NCBI GenBank assembly: GCA_045226335.1
Contig: JBGVCH010000034.1
Coordinates: 1 to 64,000, forward strand
Direction of reading: 5' to 3'
From: RUG11272 sp045226335
Lineage (GTDB): Bacteria > Bacillota > Clostridia > Christensenellales > Aristaeellaceae
Length of the DNA: 64,000 nt
In this document: in pieces, positions 52,901 through 62,100 of the stretch
How positions within the stretch are numbered: the stretch's first letter is position 1
How the letters are laid out: each line of letters opens with the position of its first letter
Translations under genes and position numbers: made by a program
Notes under the pieces: generated by a model
Seen by the model: the letters and a program-made list of their open reading frames with translations, nothing else
What the model was told of the DNA's origin: nothing
The model's database searches: none

Positions 52901-53328
52901 ACGCCTGGACCTTCCTGCAGTGGTGGACCGACGCCGAGACTCAGGTCAACTTCGGCCGGGAGATGGAGAGCATCCTGGGCTCCTCCGCCCGCTACAACAC
53001 CGCCAACAAGCGCGCCATGCCGCGGCTGGGCTGGTCCGACGCGCAGCTGAAGGTGCTGCAGGGCCAGATGGCCTGGACCCGCGGCTTCCCCGAGATCGCC
53101 GGCGGTTATTCCACCACCCGTCACATGACCAACGCCATCCGCCGCGTCATCAACAACAAGGAAGACGCCCGGGAGACGCTGCTGACCTACACCAAGACCA
53201 TCAACGAGGAGATCCGGATCAAACGCCTCGAGTTTGGCCTGCCCACCACGGAGGAAGAGCTGGCGGCCAAATCGGGGACCCCGGCTCCGGAGGAAACCCC
53301 GACCGACCCCGCCGGCAGCGGTCAATAA
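49993..53328 (+). CDS. Large membrane-anchored extracellular solute-binding protein
   Basis: 1111 residues from the ATG at 49993; the frame is open further upstream but passes through the promoter. Layout: cytoplasmic tail and membrane helix (residues about 28-48), a short coiled coil, two beta-sandwich/CBM-like domains (about 140-300, GWEVEAPEEGLYNILIEYR; about 370-485, WIEWSFEVPEDGWYNITVKAR), a helical region (485-640), and a type 1 solute-binding domain (about 646-1085, VLEVWITTGRDQSTV to the C-terminus). Typical CUT1 binding proteins have 420-550 residues and a lipoprotein anchor instead. It is the first gene of the operon and probably captures an oligosaccharide at the cell surface. Confidence 0.9.
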   Translation: MTKAEQGSNAKAVAGFWSTIRTKRWFRPLVVLLVLAAFVLLLVLLNKTQTANYADKYKDLEKKEAEFAEEQTEASALPLYREYLKTISAESASEPIEVDVAAAFALVTVDGEQKQVPIGTAAGSVEAAADAGELAKASEALAVWEEDGVLYTASGSFVGWEVEAPEEGLYNILIEYRAPESRGVELERALYVDDGSGLAIPFDGARALTFYRIWTDGEMNESKRLDNQGNQRRPAQVEVHDWQTAYVKDAMGYEVNPYAIRLVQGRNVIALEAVNEPMEIRAITLTPVLEYPTYETYAASHADKAGVVLSDKAWHTTIQGEGLVLNRTENGDGTWTGTVTDDAKRRSSSPSLYARYDRSSSATEPSDVYHTIFNYIGGDAWNSAGQWIEWSFEVPEDGWYNITVKARQNHQRGALSCRSLYIDGEIPFDKVATITFGYDNAWELMTLKDESGTPYRFWLEKGEHVIRLEATLGEMGPILQEMKNSLDRLNRIYRRILVLTGVNPDRFRDYQLEKVYPDVIDAMELEYMRLYKLVDDTVAITGQKSDRVAVAQTLAVQLEGFVNHTERITQVFGNFKDNITSLGTAMQNMSETKLDIDLIIVSGEDYTAGMGSQGFFSGLGHEASSLVASYTVDYDALGDKYTGDEVLEVWITTGRDQSTVLKSMIDQDFTEKYPDVHVNVKLVVADTLLTAVVAGNGPDVALSLGSWFPVNYAMRDAVEAMDQFDEEWVKANFTPDEEGKYPVKNYSEVIADYYGSALEPFTYIHHKDGQKHVYAIPETQDFAVVFYRKDVLAEYGIGPEDLSTWDSIIALLPTIQGNNLSVGVPYPDITNPDMSVLNSLIYQYGGRIYDANAMRTEIDRESGVAAFKLYTSLYNDYGLPVVYDFVSRFRTGEMPIGVANYTMYNTLAVSAPEIRGLWDFTFFPGTLREDEEVRVYNTGEVAEDHIDRTVHAQGLCCMIVATDNEQMKKNAWTFLQWWTDAETQVNFGREMESILGSSARYNTANKRAMPRLGWSDAQLKVLQGQMAWTRGFPEIAGGYSTTRHMTNAIRRVINNKEDARETLLTYTKTINEEIRIKRLEFGLPTTEEELAAKSGTPAPEETPTDPAGSGQ

Positions 53329-53352
53329 TCGGAAGGAAAGGAGGAAAACCGG

Positions 53353-54303
53353 ATGCAAGCCACTGAAACCAAGACGAAGAAGGGCTATCTCGCCATCAAG
53401 CGGGAGAACTTCGGCTACGGGCTGAAGAAAGCCGGGAAGATGAAGGTCTGCTATGTCTTCCTGCTGCCCTACGCCCTGCTGTTCTTCACCTTCTTCATCC
53501 TGCCGATCTGCACGTCCATCTACTACAGCTTCACCTACTACAATATCCTGCAGCCGCCGCGGTTCATCGGCTTCCAGAACTACATCAACCTGGTGCTCCA
53601 GGATGAGGTCTTCCTGACAGCCGTGAAGAACACCTTCGTGATCGCGGTGATCACCGGTCCCGTGGGCTATATCCTTTCCTTCCTGTTCGCGTGGTTCATC
53701 AACGAGCTGCCCCGCTGGCTGCGGACCGTGGCCGTGGTGGTGTTCTACGCGCCGTCCATCGCGGGCAACGCCTACTACATCTTCTCCATCATCTTCCGGG
53801 GAGATGCCTACGGCTACCTGAACTCCTTCCTGATGAACTTCGGCATGGTGAATTCCCCCATCCTCTGGCTGTCCGATCCCAGGTACATCCTGACGGTCAT
53901 CATCATCGTCATCCTGTGGATGAGCATGGGCACGGGCTTCCTGTCCTTCGTGGCCGGCCTGCAGGGTGTGGACCGCTCCATGTACGAGGCCGGCTATGTG
54001 GACGGCGTCCGCAACCGCTGGCAGGAGCTCTATCACATCACCCTGCCCAGCATGAAGCCCATGCTGCTCTTCGGCGCCGTGATGTCCATCACCTCCGCGT
54101 TCAACGTGTGCGACGTGCCCCGCGCGCTGGCCGGCTACCCCTCCACGGACTACGCCGCCCGCACCATCGTCACGCACCTGTTCGACTACGGTTTCTCCCG
54201 GTTTGAGATGGGCTATGCCTCAGCCATTGCCACGGTGCTGTTCCTGGTCATGATCCTGTGCAACAAGGCCATTCAGTCGGCGTTGAGGAAGGTGGGCACA
54301 TGA
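53353..54303 (+). CDS. Sugar ABC transporter permease (MalF-type)
   Basis: 316 residues, six membrane helices. The cytoplasmic EAA loop that contacts the ATPase is EAGYVDGVRNRWQELYHITLPSMKP (about residues 212-236). N-terminal FLLPYALLFFTFFILPICTSIYYSF is typical of CUT1 permeases. Follows the binding-protein gene by 24 nt with GGAAAGGAGG. No ATPase gene is in the operon; CUT1 systems often share a general MsmK-type ATPase. Confidence 0.95.
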   Translation: MQATETKTKKGYLAIKRENFGYGLKKAGKMKVCYVFLLPYALLFFTFFILPICTSIYYSFTYYNILQPPRFIGFQNYINLVLQDEVFLTAVKNTFVIAVITGPVGYILSFLFAWFINELPRWLRTVAVVVFYAPSIAGNAYYIFSIIFRGDAYGYLNSFLMNFGMVNSPILWLSDPRYILTVIIIVILWMSMGTGFLSFVAGLQGVDRSMYEAGYVDGVRNRWQELYHITLPSMKPMLLFGAVMSITSAFNVCDVPRALAGYPSTDYAARTIVTHLFDYGFSRFEMGYASAIATVLFLVMILCNKAIQSALRKVGT

Positions 54304-55967
54304 GCGCGAAGAAACCGAAAATTCAGAAGATCGAAGCGCCTACGACGAACAACCGCGTCGAGCAGCTTCGCTATCTGGCCAAGCTCCGCGGCGAGTATGA
54401 GGAAGAGGCGCCCAAGCTCAACACCAAGCGCTTTCTGATCATTTCGGCGATCATTGTGGTCATCCTGGTGGCGGGCCTGATTTTCACCAACACGAAGGTC
54501 AACGAAATCAGCGCGTACAACGAGGAGGTTGACTCGATCAACCGCCTGGCGGAGGAAGCCGCCAGCGCCCAGGCCGAAGAACTTGAACTGAACGCCAGGA
54601 CCGACGCGAAAATGTCGGAAGTGAACACCCTGGCCAAGGACACCCGCAAGCAGATCTCGGCGGAAAAGAACGTGAAAGACAGCGGTGAAGACGTGCTGCA
54701 GGTGGAAGACCACTCCCAGCCCGTCCGGATCATCCGCCTGATCCTGCTGTTCTTCCTCATCGCCGGCGCGGTGGTATTCTATGTCTTCTACAGCAGAGAC
54801 CCCAAGCTCCGGGCCGACAGGCACAAGCTGATCCTCTGCGCGGCGATTTTGCTGCTGCTGCTCATCGCCGTGCTGGTGCTGGGCGCGGTGGCGGACAACA
54901 TGGCGCCCAAGCCCCAGGCGGTGGAAGAGACCGCGGCGGAGAGCGACACGGCGGGGGACGAGGCTGCGGCTTCCACAGCCGCTGCGGCTACGGCGACCGC
55001 TGCGGTCAGCACGACCCGGGAGATCGACAACTCGGTTTCCACCTGGGTTCTGGCCCGCCTGATCGTCATCGTGCTGCTGGTGGTCTACGGCGTCTTCATG
55101 CTGGTCAAGCTGGCGCACCCCAAGCGCCGCAAGCCCAACCGCAGCTTCTGGGGCGACTTCGGCATCTACTTCATGATGGCGATCTTCGCGGTGGCCATGG
55201 TGTTCCCGCTGGTGTTCTCCATCGCCGCCTCCCTGAAACCCCTGGACGAGCTGTTCAGGTTCCCGCCCACGGTCTTCGCGCAGCATCCGACGATGGACAA
55301 CTTCGCGGACCTGTTCGTCACCATGGGCCAGAGCTATGTGCCCTTCTCCCGGTACCTGACCAACACGGTGTTCATCACCTTTGTGGGCACCTTCGGCCAC
55401 GTGCTGATCGCGTCCATGGCGGCCTTCGTGCTGGCCAAGTATGACTTCCCGGGCGGCAGGACCTTCTTCTCCATCGTGGTCACGGCCCTGATGTTCTCGG
55501 GCTACGTCACCGGCATCCCGAACTACGTGATCATGAGCCGGCTGGGCATGATCAACACCTACTGGGCCATCATCCTCCCGGCCTTCGCGGCGCCCATCGG
55601 CCTCTTCCTGATGAAACAGTTCATGGAAGGCCTGCCGACGGCGCTGATCGAGGCGGCCCACCTGGACGGCGCCGGCGAGTTCCGCATCTTCTGGAGCATC
55701 GTGATGCCCAACGTGAAACCCGCGTGGCTGACCATCATCATCTTCTCCGTCCAGGGCCTGTGGAACACCAACGCGGCCACGGTCATCTACACGGAGAGCA
55801 AGAAGACCCTGGTCTACGCCCTGCAGCAGATCCAGCTGGGCGGCATTGCCCGTACCGGTCAGGCGGCCGCGGTCACCGTGATCGTCATGATCGTCCCGAT
55901 TGTCATTTTCATCCTGTCTCAGAGCCGGATCCTGGAAACCATGGCGAGTTCCGGCCTGAAAGACTAA
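54300..55967 (+). CDS. Carbohydrate ABC transporter permease (MalG-type) with large N-terminal extension
   Basis: 555 residues, about twice the usual 280. Residues 285-555 form the normal permease (DFGIYFMMAIFAVAMVFPLVFS, EAA loop EAAHLDGAGEFRIFWSIVMPNVKP). Ahead of it: a membrane helix (about 40-60), an Asp/Glu/Ala coiled coil (65-135), two more helices (about 147-205), an Ala/Thr/Ser-rich linker (ETAAESDTAGDEAAASTAA region), and a further helix (about 255-280). Overlaps the previous gene by 4 nt. The extension may contact the similarly enlarged neighbours. Confidence 0.92.
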   Translation: MSAKKPKIQKIEAPTTNNRVEQLRYLAKLRGEYEEEAPKLNTKRFLIISAIIVVILVAGLIFTNTKVNEISAYNEEVDSINRLAEEAASAQAEELELNARTDAKMSEVNTLAKDTRKQISAEKNVKDSGEDVLQVEDHSQPVRIIRLILLFFLIAGAVVFYVFYSRDPKLRADRHKLILCAAILLLLLIAVLVLGAVADNMAPKPQAVEETAAESDTAGDEAAASTAAAATATAAVSTTREIDNSVSTWVLARLIVIVLLVVYGVFMLVKLAHPKRRKPNRSFWGDFGIYFMMAIFAVAMVFPLVFSIAASLKPLDELFRFPPTVFAQHPTMDNFADLFVTMGQSYVPFSRYLTNTVFITFVGTFGHVLIASMAAFVLAKYDFPGGRTFFSIVVTALMFSGYVTGIPNYVIMSRLGMINTYWAIILPAFAAPIGLFLMKQFMEGLPTALIEAAHLDGAGEFRIFWSIVMPNVKPAWLTIIIFSVQGLWNTNAATVIYTESKKTLVYALQQIQLGGIARTGQAAAVTVIVMIVPIVIFILSQSRILETMASSGLKD

Positions 55968-56003
55968 TCCGCGCGCGCGACCGAACAGAAAGACAGGAGG
56001 GAA

Positions 56004-58493
56004 ATGAAAGTGAAACACATGAAAAGGCTGCTGGCGCTGCTCGCCGCGGTGATGCTCCTCATGCCTGTGACGGCTGCGTTTGCTGCGGTTGACGGCTTCA
56101 CCAGCACCTATTCCTACAACTATGACTACTGGGGTGAGGTCCGCGAAAGCCCGGACCCCTACCGCGTCTCCCAGGTGATCTACAGCAAGGACATGGACCC
56201 CAGCCTGGCCCTGAAGGCCCCCAAGAGCCTTTTCGTGCAGGGCGAGGACCTCTACGTGGTGGACAGCGGCAACAACCGCATCATCCAGCTGACCCGGATC
56301 GACGGCAAGTTTGAGTTCGTCCGGATCATCGACCACGTGACGGCGGAGGCCGACGACCTGGCGGTGGCGGAGGAGCGGTACAACGCCGCGTCGGACGTGC
56401 TGGCGGCGGCTACGGCCGCTTCCGAAAGCGTGGAGGCTGTGCTGGAGGCGCCCGCCGAAAGTATCGCGGCCGCCGGCGCGGAGAAAACCGGCGCCGACCA
56501 GGTGCTGCAGAAGGTGCAGGCCCTGGAAGCGCTGACGGAGAACTGGGACTATCTCTCCGAGGGCACGCGGCAGGCCCTGGCTGAGATGACGGCGGCCGCG
56601 AACAAGGCCGTGGATCAGGCCCTGGCCGGCTACGACGCCGTGGCGGCGGCCGCTGCCGGGGATGCCATGACCGGCGTGATCCGCGTCGCGACGGATGCCG
56701 ACCTGCGCGTGAAGGCCATCGTGGAGGCCATGACGCCTCTGACGGCCGAGACCATTTCCACGGACGGCGCCCTGGAGGCCGCCCAGAAATCAAAAGCAGC
56801 CGCGGAGCGGGCGGCGGAGGCCGTGGAAGCGCTTCCCGCGGAGCTGGGTTTTGATGCGGCCCTGGCCGCCATGGACGCTTCCGCCGGCGCGGCGGCAGAG
56901 GTCCAGAAGGCCGCGAGCGCCCTGAAAACGGCGGTGGAAGCCGACGCGGAGGCCCTGGAGAAAGCGCTGCAGGCCGAGGAAGCCGGCTTCCCGGAGGCGG
57001 ACGAATCGGGCAGCGAGCCGGAGGAAATCACCGAAGCGAAAGCCCGGATCCGGAAAGCGCGCGCGGCCGCGGCCGCCATTGTCGAGGCGGCTGGCAGCGT
57101 ACAGAGCGCGGCGGACTCCCTGGTGAAGGCTTCCGGCGAGAACCGGGACTGCTTCGCCGATATGGTGAACGCCCCCGCCGGGATGGCGGAGAAGGTCGGC
57201 CTTCTGGAAGCGGCCGCGGAGAAAGCCTTCGCGGACGACTGCAAGGTGTTCGCGGCGGAGAGCAAGATCCACCTCTACACCCAGTGGAGCCCGGAGAGCG
57301 AGGCCGAGGACGCCCAGGTGGTCTCCAGGCTGAGCACCCCCGGCGACGTGTCGGTGGACGAGGAGGGCAACATCTACGTCGCCGACACCTACAACAATCG
57401 GGTCGTGAAGATGACAAAGGGCTGTGAGCTCATCATGGAGTTCATCAAGCCCGCGGACAACAACTTCGACCAGAATCAGGCCTTCCTGCCCAACAAGATC
57501 GTGGTGGACACCTCCGGACGCTGCTTTGTCCTGGCCATGAACATCAACAAGGGCCTGGTCAAGTTTGAGGCGAACGGCGTCTTCACCGGCTTCATCGGCG
57601 CCAACCAGGTGAACTACAACCTGTGGGACTACATCTGGAAGACCTACTTCATGACCAAGGAGCAGCGCTCCCAGCAGGCGGCCTTTGTGCCCACGGAATA
57701 CCAGAACATCTACATCGACAAGGATGACTTCATCTACGCCACCAACATCGCCTTCAGCGAGTATGACCTGCTCTGGGACGGGGCCAAGCCCATCCGCCGG
57801 CTGAACGCGGTGGGCAGCGACATCCTGATCAAGAACGACCGCTACCCGCCCATCGGCGATCTGGACTGGGTCGAGGGTTCCTCGGACCACGGCCCCTCGA
57901 AGCTCTACGACATCACGGTGCTGGACAACGACATCTACGTGGCCATCGACCACACCCGCGGCCGGCTCTTCGGCTATGATCCGCAGGGCATCATGCTCTG
58001 GGCTTTCGGCACCAGCGGCGTGCCCTCGGAGGGCGCCTTCAACAGCGCCGTGTCCATCGAGCACATCGGCAGCGACCTGATCGTCCTCGATGATCTGGAC
58101 TGCAGCATCACGGTCTTCACCCCCACGGATTACGGCGAGATGATCTACGAGGCCTCCAGGCTGTACCTGGACGGCAAGTACGACGAGTCCGCCGCCAAGT
58201 GGGAGGAAGTCCTGCGGGACAACGCCAACTACAACCTGGCTTTCATCGGCATCGGCCGTTCCAAGATGCGGGCCGAGGAGTACGAGGAGGCCATGGAGCT
58301 GTTCAAGATGGCGCATGACCGGGGCAACTACGGCCGGGCCTTCCGCTACTACCGCAAAGAGTGGGTGGAGAAGAACATCTGGTGGGTGGTCCTGATCATC
58401 CTGGTGCTGGTGGCCTACACCATCATCCGCAAAATCATCCGGAAAGTAAAATGGGAGGTGCAAGCGTATGAGCACAATAAAGTCGCTAAGTAG
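56004..58493 (+). CDS. Secreted NHL-repeat/TPR protein with membrane tail and Ala/Glu-rich insertion
   Basis: 829 residues. Signal peptide (RLLALLAAVMLLMPVTAAFA). First NHL blade at about 68-105 (LFVQGEDLYVVDSGNNRIIQL), then a coiled-coil insertion of about 310 residues made mainly of Ala, Glu and Asp (113-420), then more NHL blades (VSVDEEGNIYVADTYNNRVVKM to about 690), a TPR-like pair (about 705-775), and a C-terminal membrane helix (WWVVLIILVLVAYTIIRKI). The ATG at 56004 is only 3 nt from AGGAGG; the GTG at 56010 is better spaced and may be the true start. Likely a surface sensor or scaffold for the uptake system. Confidence 0.85.
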   Translation: MKVKHMKRLLALLAAVMLLMPVTAAFAAVDGFTSTYSYNYDYWGEVRESPDPYRVSQVIYSKDMDPSLALKAPKSLFVQGEDLYVVDSGNNRIIQLTRIDGKFEFVRIIDHVTAEADDLAVAEERYNAASDVLAAATAASESVEAVLEAPAESIAAAGAEKTGADQVLQKVQALEALTENWDYLSEGTRQALAEMTAAANKAVDQALAGYDAVAAAAAGDAMTGVIRVATDADLRVKAIVEAMTPLTAETISTDGALEAAQKSKAAAERAAEAVEALPAELGFDAALAAMDASAGAAAEVQKAASALKTAVEADAEALEKALQAEEAGFPEADESGSEPEEITEAKARIRKARAAAAAIVEAAGSVQSAADSLVKASGENRDCFADMVNAPAGMAEKVGLLEAAAEKAFADDCKVFAAESKIHLYTQWSPESEAEDAQVVSRLSTPGDVSVDEEGNIYVADTYNNRVVKMTKGCELIMEFIKPADNNFDQNQAFLPNKIVVDTSGRCFVLAMNINKGLVKFEANGVFTGFIGANQVNYNLWDYIWKTYFMTKEQRSQQAAFVPTEYQNIYIDKDDFIYATNIAFSEYDLLWDGAKPIRRLNAVGSDILIKNDRYPPIGDLDWVEGSSDHGPSKLYDITVLDNDIYVAIDHTRGRLFGYDPQGIMLWAFGTSGVPSEGAFNSAVSIEHIGSDLIVLDDLDCSITVFTPTDYGEMIYEASRLYLDGKYDESAAKWEEVLRDNANYNLAFIGIGRSKMRAEEYEEAMELFKMAHDRGNYGRAFRYYRKEWVEKNIWWVVLIILVLVAYTIIRKIIRKVKWEVQAYEHNKVAK

Positions 58494-59148
58494 CGCGGCC
58501 CGCAAGGACCACCCGCGCCTGCGCCGCTACAAAGAGACGCTTCTCTATGCCAAGTACGTGTTGTTTCACCCCTTTGACGGCTTCTGGGATCTGATTCACG
58601 AGAAGCGCGGGTCCCTGGCGGCGGCCAACACCTTCCTGGTGCTCTTCCTGATGACCTACGTGCTGAAGCTGATGTACACCAGCTTCCAGTTCATCACCGC
58701 GCCGATCCAGTACATCAACATCTACGAGCGCTGCGCGTCGCTGCTGCTGCCCTTCCTGATCCTGTGCCTGTCCAACTGGAGCCTCTCCACGCTGTTCGAC
58801 GGCAAGGGCCGGTTCAAGGACATCTACATGGCCATGTGCTACGCGCTGGTGCCCTACGTCATCATCCAGCTGCCCCTGATCCTGATCAGCAACATCCTGG
58901 CTTTTGACGAAGGCGCGTTCTACTACGTGCTGATCTCCTTCTCGGAGATCTGGTGCCTGTTCCTGGCGTTTGTGGGCCTGATGCAGGTCCACGACTACGG
59001 CCCGGGCAAGACGCTGATCTTCATTATCGCCACCATTTTCGGCGCGCTGGTGATCATCTTCCTGCTGCTCGTGTTCTTCAGCCTTCTCAGCGATGCGTTC
59101 GGCTACTTCGCCTCCCTGTATCGCGAGATCGTGTTCAGACTCAGTTGA
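58468..59148 (+). CDS. YIP1-family membrane protein
   Basis: 226 residues, five membrane helices. YIP1 core: FHPFDGFWDLIHEKRGSL at the start and LSTLFDGKGRFKDIYMAMCYALVPYVII. Begins 26 nt before the end of the previous gene, with GGGAGGTG as ribosome site inside it. YIP1 proteins recur next to DUF5696 and NHL/TPR proteins in uptake operons of Clostridia and Paenibacillus; their role there is unknown. Confidence 0.88.
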   Translation: MSTIKSLSSAARKDHPRLRRYKETLLYAKYVLFHPFDGFWDLIHEKRGSLAAANTFLVLFLMTYVLKLMYTSFQFITAPIQYINIYERCASLLLPFLILCLSNWSLSTLFDGKGRFKDIYMAMCYALVPYVIIQLPLILISNILAFDEGAFYYVLISFSEIWCLFLAFVGLMQVHDYGPGKTLIFIIATIFGALVIIFLLLVFFSLLSDAFGYFASLYREIVFRLS

Positions 59149-59162
59149 GGGGGTGACGTGAA

Positions 59163-62100
59163 GTGAAAAAGGAAAAGAAGACGCCGAAAAAGCGCCTCAA
59201 GAAATCCGTGATCATCAAGCGCGTCATCACGACCGTGCTGATCCTGGCGGTGCTGGGCGGCGTCGTCTGGCTGGGGTTTGAGCTCTACAAGCCCGAGCCC
59301 GAGCAGGCCAACAAGCCCACTGTCACCCGCATCAACTACGACGTGGAGCCGGCCACCTATGTCATCGCCAACGAAGACCTGGAGCTCACCCTCTACCGTG
59401 ACACGACCCAGTTCACCCTGAAGGAAAAGAAGACGGGCCGCGTGTGGAACTCCAACCCCGGTGATCTGAAGACCGGCGAACTGAAGGACCCCAACGGGGT
59501 GGCCATCGGCGCCTCCAAGATCAACGACATGCGTTCCACCCTGATCGTCTCCTACTCCTCCTCCAGCGCGGATAAGGACCTGAACAACTGGGAGTACTCC
59601 ATCGACAAGCAGGCCTACACCATCGAGAAGGTGGAGCTGGAAGACGGCACCGAGGCCATTGAGGTCCACTACTCCGTGGGCCAGATGTCCGGCGTGTCGA
59701 AGATCCCCACGGTGCTGACCGCCGAGCGCTACAAAGAGCTGTTCGACCGCATCAAGAACTCCGCCGACAGCAACACCAAGAGCCTGCGGAACACCCTGTC
59801 CTCCAACTTCAAAGAGAAGACCATGCGGGAGCTGATCGAGGCCAAGGACGTGAAGAACCGGCTTCTCGGCGCCCATGTCCTGCTCCTCTCTTTCACCCAG
59901 AAGGCACTGGAGAACGATGACTATGAGTGGGTCCGCGACACCATCACGGCCCTGAACAACGCCTCCATCGTGGCCTTCGACCCGGAGGCCACTCAGGCCA
60001 TGCTGGACGAGCACACCGCCGAGCTGGAAGAGATCCTGGGCGACCAGACGAAGGACTTCCTGGCGAAGGCGGTCTCCGAGGATTACGAAGAGCGCAGGGA
60101 AGCCGCCAATCTGCTGGCGGACCAGTTCGCGGAGGAAGAGAAGGCCGAGGCGGCGGAGCAGTCCGAGACCCTCGAGGCCGAACCCGAGCCCGCCTGGCAC
60201 GAGCAGCTGGTGGCCCTCATCGAGCGGCCCACCGTGGAGCCCGTGGATCTGGAAGCGGTGAAGGAAACCATCCAGGCGCACACCGCTGACTTCTTCGGCG
60301 ACAAGGCGGACGAAGTGGAAGAGCTCATCGCCCTGATCGACTCGGACGAGCACGCCGACAAGAAGACGGCCGCCGACCGCATCACCGACAAGGTGGCGGA
60401 CGCGGAAATGGCCAAGGAGAGCAACGCCTGGGCCGTGGCGCTGATCGAGGCCCTGGAGGCCTCCGGCGCCGAGGACTACGACAGCGCCGCCGTGGCGGAA
60501 ATGGTCCGGAGCGCGGACGAGGATCCGGACCGGAAAGCGGTCCTGGACCGGACCTTCTTCATCGGCGACAGCCTGCTCCGCAACGCCAAGGACAACCTGA
60601 CCAAGGCGCTCTACGGCGACGAGCGCACCGAGGGCATCAACTATACCGCCGAGGAATACCTCGAGGACGCGGAATGGGAGCTGCCCGCCGAAGAGAACCT
60701 GACGGTGCTCTTCGAGGTCACGATGCGCTACCGCCTGGACGGTCCCGACTTTGTGGTCGAGATCCCCTACGAGCGGATCAAGTACAACAAAGAAGCCCCC
60801 ATCACCTACATCACGGTCCTGCCCATGTTCGGCGCGGCCGGCCCCGATCAGTACGACCACGGCTTCATCTTCGTTCCCGAGGGCGGCGGCGCGCTGATCA
60901 ACTACAACAACGGCAAGCTGAAGCAGAACTACTACACGGCCAACCTCTACGGCTGGGATTACTCCACCAAGCGGTCGGAGGCCATCAGCGAGACCAAGAA
61001 CACCTTCCCGGTCTTCGGCATGACCAACAACGGCAGTTCCTTCATCTGCATCATCGAGGAAGGCTCGGCCCACGCCATCATCAAGGCCGACATCAACGGC
61101 CAGGGCGAATCCAGCAGCGCCTTCCATCCCAACAGCTACAACACGGCCTGTGCCAAGTATCACGTGCTGCACTCCGACCAGTACAACGTGTCGGCCAAGA
61201 CGGCCAACATGGTGATCATGTACGAGAAGGAGATGCCGCAGGAGACGGTGGTTCAGCGCTACCGCTTCATCGGCAGCGACAATTACGTGGACATGGCCAC
61301 GACCTACGGCGACTACCTGCGGGAGCGGTATCCCTCCATGGCGCAGGCGGACGCGTCCGAGGACATGCCCGTGACCGTGGAGCTGGTGGGCGCCATCGAC
61401 AAGCGCGTCGTGACGGCGGGTCTGCCGGTTCAGCGCGTGCTGTCCACCACCACCTTTGACCAGATGAAGACCATCATCGGCGTCCTGAGCGACAAGGGCG
61501 TCAAGGAGCTCCATGTGCGGGTCTCCGGCTGGGCCAACGGCGGCGTCACGCAGCAGGTGCTCACCGGGGTGCGCGTGGAAGGCGCGGTGGGCGGCGACGG
61601 CGGCATGAAGAGCCTCATCGCCTACGCGAAGGAGAAGGGCGTCGACCTGTACTTCGACGGCATCACCGCCTTCGCCTACGATCCCAAGTTCCTGGGCGGC
61701 TTCACGCCACGGGCGGACGCGGCCCGCTACACCACCCGCGAGATCGTGGAGATCACCCCCTATTCCCAGATCTACTACACTGAGGACGACGAGCGCGACG
61801 TCTACTACCTGACGCGCCCCGAGTACGCGCAGAAGAACGCCTCCAACCTCATCAAGGCCCTGAAGGACCGCGGGGCCGGCGGCGTGTCCTTCCGCGACAT
61901 CGGTTACCTCCTCAGCGGCAACTACGATCCCAACAACACCACCACCCGCGAAGCCGTGAAGAAGATGAACATCGCGACGCTGCAGGAAGCGCACGACAAC
62001 GGCGAGCGCGTGATGATCCGGGAGGGCTTTGACTACGCCATGCCCTACGCGGACATCATCACCGACATGGACCTCAACGGCATCGACTACTCGCTGCTGG

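Noticed and set aside
49909..54177. 1422-codon open frame on the - strand
   Set aside because: It is antisense to the binding-protein and permease genes, has a His/Val/Gly/Asp-rich low-complexity translation, and no ribosome site; an artefact of high GC.
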